A DNA stretch of 14,065 bases from an uncultured bacterium (GTDB taxonomy: Bacteria; Actinomycetota; Actinomycetes; S36-B12), in the NCBI GenBank assembly GCA_903940375.1, contig CAJAKT010000409.1, positions 1 through 14,065 on the forward strand, given 5' to 3'. Shown piece by piece: positions 7,017 through 12,795 of the stretch. Numbering within the stretch: the first letter of the stretch is position 1; each line of letters opens with the position of its first letter. The translations under genes were made by a program, and so were the position numbers. Under the pieces are notes generated by a model. That model worked only from the letters and a program-made list of their open reading frames with translations. It was not told where the DNA came from and made no database searches.

Positions 7017-7387
7017 GCGTGACCCTGACCTTCCCTGCCGACACGGCGAATGTCGCGCTGGCGCGCACGCTGGCCGCCGCGATGTCCGCCCGAGCCGACC
7101 TGCCGATCGACCAGCTCGAGGACGTGCGCCTCGCGGTCGACGAGGCCGTCAGCCAGGTCATCCTCGACGCACCGGCCGACGCGGACGTCACCTGCACCTT
7201 CGACGTCGACGGCACCGACCTCGGCATCACGATCTCCGCCCCAAGCGCATCCCGCGCAGTCCCCGCCCAGGACACGTTCAGCTGGACGGTGCTGCGCGCC
7301 CTCGTCGAGTCCGTCACGGCCGATGTCACCGACGGCGTCGTGACCCTGCGCCTGCAGGTCCGCCGGCACGTGCCGGCGGACGCGTGA
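7013..7387 (+). CDS. RsbW/UsfX-like anti-sigma factor with degenerate ATPase fold
   Basis: A 124-residue protein that resembles UsfX (RsbW) of Mycobacterium tuberculosis, especially EDVRLAVDEAVSQVI (36-50) and DTFSWTVLRAL (87-97). It should bind the SigF-like factor encoded just downstream and keep it off RNA polymerase. The GHKL fold is recognisable, but the ATP site is eroded: the N-box Asn is Gln48, and no DxGxG or later glycine box is seen. Kinase activity towards an anti-anti-sigma factor is therefore doubtful, and no such partner gene lies in the window. The gene overlaps GNAT by 4 nt and sigF by 4 nt (GTGA), giving tight stoichiometric coupling. Confidence 0.85.
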   Translation: MSVTLTFPADTANVALARTLAAAMSARADLPIDQLEDVRLAVDEAVSQVILDAPADADVTCTFDVDGTDLGITISAPSASRAVPAQDTFSWTVLRALVESVTADVTDGVVTLRLQVRRHVPADA

Positions 7388-8187
7388 CAGCTGAGACGCC
7401 AACCCAACGCACCAGCCGCTGGGGACCGGAACAACGGCGTCGCGAAGAACAACTGCTGGGCGAACTGGCGTCGCTACCAACGGACGACCCGCGACGGGCC
7501 GCCGTCCGCGACGAGCTCGTCACGATGCACCTACCGCTCGTGCAGCACCTCGCCCGCCGTTACCGCGATCGCGGCGAGTCGCTCGACGACCTCGTCCAGG
7601 TGGGAACCGTCGGCCTCATCAAGGCCGTTGACCGTTTCGACGCGGGCAAGGGAGTCGCGTTCTCGACCTTCGCCACCCCGACCATCCTCGGAGAGATCAA
7701 ACGGCACTTCCGCGACCGCACGTGGGCAGTGCGCGTTCCCCGCAGACTGCAGGAGTTGCAGGCGCAGGTCACCCGCCGCACCGATGAACTCACCCGTACC
7801 CTCAACCGCGCTCCGACCGTGCGGGAACTCGCCGAGTCGCTCGGGGTGTCGCAGGACGACATCCTCGACGCGATCGAAGCGCGACAGGCGTACTCGAGCA
7901 GCTCGATCGATGCGGGCAGCGAGGATGACGGTCTCGACACTTCGCCGCTCGCCGATCGACTGGGCGCAGAAGAGCCCGCCTTCGAGGCAATCGAGGATCG
8001 GGAGTCCTTGCGCCCGCTACTGGAGCAGCTGCCCGAACGCGAGCGCCAGATCATCAGGATGCGCTTCTTCCGCAACATGAGCCAGACCCAGATCGCCGAG
8101 GAGATGGGCATCTCGCAGATGCATGTGTCCCGCCTGCTTGCGCGCTCGCTTGCGGAGCTGCGACGCGGCCTGACGGACGCCGCCTAG
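7384..8187 (+). CDS. sigF: SigB/SigF-family RNA polymerase sigma factor
   Basis: A 267-residue group 3 sigma factor of the general-stress or sporulation type. Region 2 covers about 45-120, with the core-binding DLVQVGTVGLIKAVDRFD (69-86) and the -10-recognising FSTFATPTILGEIKRHFRD (93-111). Region 3 has the APTVRELAESLGVS helix-turn-helix (143-156). Region 4.2 has SQTQIAEEMGISQMHVSRLL (233-252) for -35 recognition. The GTG start overlaps the stop codon of the anti-sigma gene (GTGA), the usual partner-switch pair. I found no SigF-type GTTT/GGGTAT promoter before the operon, so autoregulation is not visible. The last base of its stop codon adjoins the convergent gene within a shared CTAG (8184-8187). 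Confidence 0.93.
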   Translation: MTAETPTQRTSRWGPEQRRREEQLLGELASLPTDDPRRAAVRDELVTMHLPLVQHLARRYRDRGESLDDLVQVGTVGLIKAVDRFDAGKGVAFSTFATPTILGEIKRHFRDRTWAVRVPRRLQELQAQVTRRTDELTRTLNRAPTVRELAESLGVSQDDILDAIEARQAYSSSSIDAGSEDDGLDTSPLADRLGAEEPAFEAIEDRESLRPLLEQLPERERQIIRMRFFRNMSQTQIAEEMGISQMHVSRLLARSLAELRRGLTDAA

Positions 8188-8591
8188 TCCTGGTCGTCGA
8201 TCGCACGGCCGACGCTTGGCGCGAAACTCACGATCAGGCCGACCACGCCGACGAGGGCGATGCCGATGCCCAGGTACCGCTCGGCACTTCCGGCGGACTG
8301 CGCTAGTTCATAGCCGATGAGAACTGCGATGATCTCAGACAGGATGAACGGTGCCCGTGCCCAGCGCTGGGCCCGCCACCAGCCACGTGCGACCCAGATC
8401 ATTCCCACGCCGAACGCGGCCGTGATGACGACGAGCAGGATCAGGGCCGGTGCGTTCGAGACGTCCTCCGGACCTGACGTGCCTACGCGGACGGCCTCCA
8501 CGACGTCGAACAGGGCGTAGGCGACCAGGCCGAGTCCTTCGAGCAGCGCGATGCCGGCCAGGACGACGAGGGAGCGGTCAGGTGCGGTCAC
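8184..8591 (-). CDS. Hypothetical four-helix membrane protein
   Basis: A 135-residue membrane protein with four predicted helices, at about residues 8-28, 49-68, 81-98 and 106-124. A soluble loop containing SGPEDVSNAP lies between the first two, and an Arg/Trp-rich stretch (ARGWWRAQRWAR) before helix 3 is likely cytoplasmic. I do not recognise a named family; such small proteins are common in actinobacteria. I take the GTG at 8591 as the start because a TAGCGT hexamer ends 7 nt upstream. A longer reading to 8618 would include that promoter and run into the region of the divergent dagK promoter. The stop codon overlaps that of sigF. Function unknown. Confidence 0.78.
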   Translation of the reverse strand: MTAPDRSLVVLAGIALLEGLGLVAYALFDVVEAVRVGTSGPEDVSNAPALILLVVITAAFGVGMIWVARGWWRAQRWARAPFILSEIIAVLIGYELAQSAGSAERYLGIGIALVGVVGLIVSFAPSVGRAIDDQD

Positions 8592-8598
8592 GGACAGA

Positions 8599-8604
8599 AC
8601 GCTA
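8599..8604 (-). promoter_or_regulatory. -10 element TAGCGT for the membrane protein gene
   Basis: TAGCGT on the minus strand ends 7 nt before the GTG at 8591, which fits a leaderless transcript. Its -35 region would fall on the divergent dagK -10 box. Confidence 0.5.
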
Positions 8605-8623
8605 GCGGCACGGAGCACCGAAC

Positions 8624-8629
8624 TATGCT
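8624..8629 (+). promoter_or_regulatory. -10 element TATGCT for dagK
   Basis: TATGCT ends 6 nt before the GTG at 8636, giving a leaderless start and favouring that GTG over the in-frame GTG at 8633. Its -35 region overlaps the -10 box of the divergent membrane protein gene. Confidence 0.55.
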
Positions 8630-8635
8630 CGTGTG

Positions 8636-9577
8636 GTGCGCGGTCTCCTGGTGGTCAACCCCCGTGCGACAACCACATCCCCACGCGTGATCGACGTCAT
8701 CGTTCAGGCCCTGTCCAACGAGCTCGAGCTCGACGTCACCGTGACCACGCACCGCGGGCACGCGATCATGCTCGGCGAACTGGCCCTCGAGCAGCACCTC
8801 GACATCGTCGTGACCCTCGGAGGCGACGGAGTGGTCAACGAGGTGGTCAACGGGATTCTCCGCGACGGACCCGGTGACCATGTCCCACTCCTGGCAACGA
8901 TCCCCGGGGGCAGCGGCAATGTCTTCGCCCGATCCCTCGGCCTGCCCAATGACGCGGTCGAGGCAACGGGCCTGATCCTGGACCGGATCCGGGTAGGCGG
9001 CTCGCGCGCCATCAGCCTGGGACGCGCCAATGATCGCTGGTTCGTCGCCAATGCTGGGATCGGCATTGATGCGGAGATCATCGCCGCCATGGAGCAGCAC
9101 CGGAAGGCCGGTCGTACAGCCACCCCCGCGCGCTACCTGACGACCACCCTGAATCAGTTCTTCCGCAGCACGAATCGCCGCGAACCGGCCCTGACCCTGA
9201 CGCGCAGCACCGGTGACGACCACGCCGTCGAGCGACTCGAAGGGGTCTACCTCGCGTTCGTCCAGAACACCTCACCCTGGACCTTCTACGGCTCCTGGCC
9301 CATCAATCCCTGCCCTGACGCGTCATTCGAGACGGGGCTCGACGTCTTTGCGCTCCGTCGTATGCACGTGCCGACCGCGCTGGTGGCCGCGCGCCGGATG
9401 CTGACCAGTTCGAGCGGCGGCACTGCTCGCGGCGGGATCGTCTCCTGGCACGACCAGCCGGGCTTCACCCTCACGGCCCGTCGGCCCACGGCACTGCAGA
9501 TCGACGGCGAGGGAATCGGCACGACCACTGAGGTGGTGTTCACCAGCCAGCCGGCCGCCCTCCGGGTGGTCTGCTGA
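8636..9577 (+). CDS. Diacylglycerol kinase family lipid kinase
   Basis: A 313-residue DAGK-catalytic-domain protein (DgkB/YegS type) that phosphorylates diacylglycerol or a related lipid at the inner membrane face. It shows LLVVNPRA (4-11), the nucleotide-binding VTLGGDGVVNEVVNGI (59-74) with GGDG at 62-65, ATIPGGSGNVFARSLG (87-102), and ANAGIGIDAEI (138-148) at the start of the second domain. The C-terminal lobe ends with a YegS-like IDGEGIG beta region. No membrane helix is present; association is probably peripheral. The true substrate cannot be told from sequence. Of two adjacent GTG codons I take the second (8636), from the promoter spacing. Confidence 0.92.
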   Translation: MRGLLVVNPRATTTSPRVIDVIVQALSNELELDVTVTTHRGHAIMLGELALEQHLDIVVTLGGDGVVNEVVNGILRDGPGDHVPLLATIPGGSGNVFARSLGLPNDAVEATGLILDRIRVGGSRAISLGRANDRWFVANAGIGIDAEIIAAMEQHRKAGRTATPARYLTTTLNQFFRSTNRREPALTLTRSTGDDHAVERLEGVYLAFVQNTSPWTFYGSWPINPCPDASFETGLDVFALRRMHVPTALVAARRMLTSSSGGTARGGIVSWHDQPGFTLTARRPTALQIDGEGIGTTTEVVFTSQPAALRVVC

Positions 9578-9618
9578 CCCGTGTCCGCGGCATGCACGTG
9601 CAAGCGCTTTCCTCGTCA

Positions 9619-9631
9619 TCCGATAATCGGA
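9619..9631. repeat. Short perfect palindrome TCCGATAATCGGA
   Basis: A 6+1+6 inverted repeat 42 nt after the dagK stop codon. It is too short and lacks a T-run for an intrinsic terminator; it could be an operator. Confidence 0.45.
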
Positions 9632-9657
9632 CGGACAAACCACACTTATCAGGCCGT

Positions 9658-9676
9658 TGTGACCTCGCTGTGACCT
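9658..9676 (+). promoter_or_regulatory. Tandem TGTGACCT half-sites, one helical turn apart, upstream of whiB1
   Basis: TGTGACCT occurs at 9658-9665 and 9669-9676, an 11-bp period. The half-site resembles TGTGA of CRP-family sites and keeps the N6 spacing, but the second copy is direct rather than inverted. In M. tuberculosis whiB1 is controlled by the CRP protein Rv3676 (family knowledge). The binding role here is inferred. Confidence 0.45.
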
Positions 9677-9743
9677 AACCGACAGTTCCCGACTGCCCGA
9701 AAGCGTGTTTTCCCCTTGTGGCCTTTGGAATCCTCTGCGAACC

Positions 9744-9749
9744 TATACA
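9744..9749 (+). promoter_or_regulatory. Probable whiB1 -10 element TATACA
   Basis: TATACA stands out in GC-rich surroundings and would start transcription near 9756, leaving a leader of about 134 nt. No good -35 box is seen at 16-18 nt, which is common for actinobacterial promoters that use activators. Confidence 0.45.
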
Positions 9750-9889
9750 GGCCCGATGCTTTGACGGGCCGGCTTCCCTCCTTCGAGTCCGCCCGGGCGA
9801 TCCCCGGACTGCCTCGTTCGCGCCGGCACGTGAAAGCAATCACGAGCACTGGAAGACCCCGGTGCCTGCCCCAAATGGAGTGATTGCGC
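9750..9889 (+). promoter_or_regulatory. whiB1 leader with possible stem-loops and a two-codon mini-ORF
   Basis: GGCCCG (9750-9755) pairs perfectly with CGGGCC (9765-9770) across a 9-nt loop, close to the expected 5' end. GTCCG (9787-9791) can pair with CGGAC (9805-9809). The Shine-Dalgarno GGAG (9877-9880) lies 9 nt before the whiB1 ATG and sits inside a mini-ORF ATGGAGTGA (9875-9883). I recognise no known riboswitch class. Confidence 0.35.
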
Positions 9890-10144
9890 ATGGACTGGCG
9901 CCACGAGGCTGCCTGCCGTGACGAAGACCCGGAACTCTTCTTCCCCATCGGCAACACCGGACCTGCCTTGGTCCAGATCGAAGAAGCCAAGGCCGTGTGC
10001 CGTCGCTGCAGCGTGGTTGATGAATGTCTCCGGTGGGCTCTTGAGACCGGCCAGGACGCGGGCGTCTGGGGCGGACTGAGCGAGGACGAGCGTCGTGCGC
10101 TCAAGCGCCGCAATGCGCGCCTGCGAGCTCGCAGCAACGCCTGA
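9890..10144 (+). CDS. whiB1: WhiB1-type iron-sulfur transcriptional regulator
   Basis: 84 residues, nearly collinear with M. tuberculosis WhiB1 (MDWRHEAACRDEDPELFFP). In relatives it carries a nitric-oxide-sensitive [4Fe-4S] cluster, binds region 4 of the primary sigma factor and is essential. The four cluster ligands are Cys9, Cys37, Cys40 and Cys46 (C-x2-C-x5-C). The turn GVWGG is at 58-62, followed by the DNA-binding basic tail ERRALKRRNARLRARS. I chose the ATG at 9890 because it matches the family start and has GGAG 9 nt upstream; an upstream in-frame TTG adds only two residues. As in mycobacteria, pdtaS lies nearby on the opposite strand, but here a cyclic-di-GMP enzyme gene intervenes. 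Its stop codon is 10 nt from that convergent gene. Confidence 0.96.
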   Translation: MDWRHEAACRDEDPELFFPIGNTGPALVQIEEAKAVCRRCSVVDECLRWALETGQDAGVWGGLSEDERRALKRRNARLRARSNA

Positions 10145-10154
10145 CCTGCGAGGC

Positions 10155-12689
10155 TCAGTCGGGCAGAGTGAAGCCGGTGCTCAGCATCGGGCCGATCTCC
10201 CCTGCCGGGACGGCAGCGCTGAAGAGGTACCCCTGAGCACCTGAGCACCCGGCACTTCGCAGGAACGCAGCCTGGTCGACGTCCTCCACGCCTTCAGCGG
10301 TCACCGTCATACCCAGTGACTCGGCCAGCCGAGCGATGCCTACCACCAGTTGACCCTCCTCCTGGCTCGTCGTCACGCGCGAGACGAAGCTGCGGTCGAG
10401 CTTCAAGACCGAGATCGCGTATTCGCGCAGGTAGGACAGCGAGGCGTAGCCGGTACCGAAGTTGTCGACCGCGATGCGTACACCACGCGCCCCGAGGCCG
10501 CGCAGGTTCCGCTCGACGACGACAGCCCCCTTCAAGAGCGACGCCTCGGTGATCTCCACACTCAGATAGCGCGGCTCGAGCCCGCTCGCAGCGAGGGCAC
10601 TATCCACCGCGTTGAGCAGCTCCGGGTCAGCCAACTGGACCGTGCTGATGTTGACGCGGACGGTCAGTGGTGGACCGGACGTTGTCGCTGCCCACGTGAC
10701 GGCGTCCGCGCAGGCAGTCTTCAACGCCCACGATCCCAGCGACAGGATGAGTCCGGTTTCCTCAGCGACCTGGATGAAGCGGTCGGCCGTGTAGATATCG
10801 CCGTCGGGGTGGTGCCATCGCAGCAGTGCCTCGACCGCAACGATCGATCCGGTCGCTAGGTCGATCTCCGGCTGGTACCAGACCTCCAGCTCCTCATGCT
10901 CGATCGCCTGGGCCAGCCGCACCTCGATGCTCGCACGGGTAGAGAGCGCATCCCGCATGCCATCACCGAATGCCAGGACGCGGTCGCGGCCCTGCGCCTT
11001 GGCTCCGTAGAGGGCAGCGTCCGCCTCGCGCAGCAGATCCTCAGCAGCACCGTTGCCCGACGACACGGTCACGCCCACGCTGATGGTCGCGAAGAGCTCG
11101 CCACCACGATGCGCGAAGGGCCGACGGAACTGCTCCACCAGCCGAGCGGCACCCCGCGCCGCCTCGTCCGGATCCTCCAGCTCGCGCATCACCACCACGA
11201 ACTCGTCCCCGCCGGGTCGAGCGAGCATGTCGCTGGCGCGCACCATTTCGTGCATCCGCGCTGCCGCAGCCACCAGCAGTTCGTCACCGCCCGCGTGGCC
11301 GAGGGAGTCGTTCACGGACTTGAACCGATCAATGTCCATCACGAGCACCGCCGTGAAGCGGCCCGACCGACGGGCAGCCGACTGCGCACGGGCGATCTCG
11401 TCCATCATCTCGGCGCGGTTGGCCAGACCGGTCAGTGGATCGCGGGTAGCCCGGTCGAGCAGGGAGTCCTCGGCTCGCTTGCGCTCGGTCACATCGCGGG
11501 TGCTGGTGATGACATGCTCGACCGACCCAGCGGCATCGAGCTCAGGCACCAGCGTCGCCTCGAACCACGAGGTGCCGTGGACACCTGTCCACTCGAACTG
11601 GAATGCGCCCGGCTCACCTGACGCGAACACGGCGGACACCTGCGACTCCCACATCTCAGCGTCTCCCGCAGCCGCAGGCAGTTCAGCGATCCTGCGACCC
11701 AGCCACTCCTCGCCCGGCAGGCCGGAAACGTGAATCAGGTGGTCATTGACGAAGTCGACGCGCAGGTCCCGGTCATACCGAGCGACCGCCTGGTGCGTGT
11801 TGGCCAGCACGATGCGCAGCATCTCCGCATCCGCGAATCGCCGGGCATCGTCGAGCCGACGCTCCGTGACATCCTCGTTGGTACCGGTGATCCGGGTCGG
11901 CAGGCCGTCGGCCCCCCATTCGACGGGCATTCCGCGGGTGCGCACCCAGACCCAGTGCCCGTCACTGTGGCGCATCCGCAGTTCGTGGTCATAGAACTGA
12001 TGCAGTCCCTCGATAACGCGGTCGATGTCGGCGCCAGCTTCCACCACATCGTCGCGGTGGCACATCCTGCGTACATCATCGATAGTCAGGGTGGGCGCCG
12101 CAGAGAACGGGTAGCCGAAGATCTCCAGGGTCCGGCTGCTGAAGTGCATCGCACCGGTGCGCACGTCCCAGTCCCACGTACCCAGGCGACTTGCCTGGAG
12201 TGCGAACTCGAGTCGCTCCTTTCCGGCGGCGAGCTCGCCCTGGAGCGCCAGCAGGCTCCGCCGGGCCAACACGCGCTCGTGTATGTCGCGGATCGTCTCT
12301 ACGCGCCCGATCACGACACCGTCGTCATCGACCAGCGGCTTGGCACGTGCAGCCATCCATCGGTACTCGCCGTTCTTGTGCCGGAAGCGGAGCTCGAGTT
12401 CCGCGCCCTCCGCGCGATCCCTGTCGCGGGTCAGCTCCTCTCGGGCCGCGGCCATGTCATCCGGATGAACGAGGTCCGCGCCGTTGAGGTGCGGCGCCTC
12501 CTCCGCCGAATAGCCGAGGACCCGTTCGAGGGAGGGGGACGCCCACGAAAGTGCGCCGGTCGGGGCGACCACCATCACGGCGACGGTGGTGTTCTCCGCC
12601 AGCAGCCGGTAGCGCCACTCCAGGGAGTCCATGGGGCTGGCCGCACTGCGGGCTTCGCCAGCAGCTCGTGGTGCCCCCTCGGTGCTCAC
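10155..12689 (-). CDS. PAS-PAS-PAS-GGDEF-EAL cyclic-di-GMP turnover protein
   Basis: An 844-residue soluble sensor enzyme. Three PAS/PAC modules cover about 25-140, 155-280 and 285-405. The diguanylate cyclase domain (about 410-570) has MDIDRFK with metal ligand Asp452, an intact GGDEF at 493-497, and the inhibitory I-site RASD at 484-487, exactly 5 residues upstream. The phosphodiesterase domain (about 580-835) has EALLRW (EAL at 620-622), NIS, EITEAS, KLDRSFV and AEGVED. In the DDFGTG motif the second Asp is Asn743 (VDNFGTGYASL), a metal-site residue, so the hydrolase may be weakened. No membrane segment is seen. The GTG start follows a TAGTCT hexamer by 6 nt. It shares strand and order with pdtaS upstream and converges on whiB1. 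The input signal is unknown. Confidence 0.95.
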   Translation of the reverse strand: MSTEGAPRAAGEARSAASPMDSLEWRYRLLAENTTVAVMVVAPTGALSWASPSLERVLGYSAEEAPHLNGADLVHPDDMAAAREELTRDRDRAEGAELELRFRHKNGEYRWMAARAKPLVDDDGVVIGRVETIRDIHERVLARRSLLALQGELAAGKERLEFALQASRLGTWDWDVRTGAMHFSSRTLEIFGYPFSAAPTLTIDDVRRMCHRDDVVEAGADIDRVIEGLHQFYDHELRMRHSDGHWVWVRTRGMPVEWGADGLPTRITGTNEDVTERRLDDARRFADAEMLRIVLANTHQAVARYDRDLRVDFVNDHLIHVSGLPGEEWLGRRIAELPAAAGDAEMWESQVSAVFASGEPGAFQFEWTGVHGTSWFEATLVPELDAAGSVEHVITSTRDVTERKRAEDSLLDRATRDPLTGLANRAEMMDEIARAQSAARRSGRFTAVLVMDIDRFKSVNDSLGHAGGDELLVAAAARMHEMVRASDMLARPGGDEFVVVMRELEDPDEAARGAARLVEQFRRPFAHRGGELFATISVGVTVSSGNGAAEDLLREADAALYGAKAQGRDRVLAFGDGMRDALSTRASIEVRLAQAIEHEELEVWYQPEIDLATGSIVAVEALLRWHHPDGDIYTADRFIQVAEETGLILSLGSWALKTACADAVTWAATTSGPPLTVRVNISTVQLADPELLNAVDSALAASGLEPRYLSVEITEASLLKGAVVVERNLRGLGARGVRIAVDNFGTGYASLSYLREYAISVLKLDRSFVSRVTTSQEEGQLVVGIARLAESLGMTVTAEGVEDVDQAAFLRSAGCSGAQGYLFSAAVPAGEIGPMLSTGFTLPD

Positions 12690-12695
12690 GGGGTG

Positions 12696-12701
12696 AGACT
12701 A
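12696..12701 (-). promoter_or_regulatory. -10 element TAGTCT for the GGDEF-EAL gene
   Basis: TAGTCT on the minus strand is followed by CACCCC and then the GTG at 12689, the same leaderless geometry as four other genes here. It gives the gene its own promoter, independent of pdtaS. Confidence 0.55.
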
Positions 12702-12758
12702 GGCCCCGTTGCTTGCGGTTGGATCACGAAATTATGAATAGGCACACAACACTTTTGC

Positions 12759-12787
12759 CGCATTTCATGACAGAGTTGACAAATGCG
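12759..12787. repeat. Inverted repeat CGCATTT-N15-AAATGCG between pdtaS and the GGDEF-EAL gene
   Basis: A perfect 7-bp inverted repeat in a locally AT-rich 106-bp gap, 8 nt after the pdtaS stop codon. It could form a weak hairpin at the pdtaS 3' end or be an operator upstream of the TAGTCT promoter. The role is not established. Confidence 0.4.
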
Positions 12788-12795
12788 TGACGCGA

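Larger units (their letters stand above)
9578..9889. other. 312-bp non-coding region upstream of whiB1
   Basis: The longest gap in the window. In order it holds a perfect short palindrome, a tandem TGTGACCT repeat, a probable promoter, a leader with two possible stem-loops, and the whiB1 ribosome-binding site; these are listed separately. The open frames that cross it are not supported as genes. Its length, compared with gaps of a few to about 140 nt elsewhere, fits complex control of whiB1. Confidence 0.8.

Noticed and set aside
9718..9921. 67-codon frame overlapping the whiB1 start
   Set aside because: It begins upstream of the predicted transcription start, has no ribosome-binding site, and overlaps whiB1 out of frame.
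9649..10248. 199-codon minus-strand frame across whiB1 and its upstream region
   Set aside because: It is antisense to whiB1, Arg/Ser-rich and without motif; whiB1 on the plus strand is certain.
11730..12737. 335-codon plus-strand frame antisense to the GGDEF-EAL gene, and similar frames at 10896-11621 and 12787-13623
   Set aside because: The opposite strand encodes well-conserved PAS, GGDEF, EAL and kinase motifs; these frames show no family motif.
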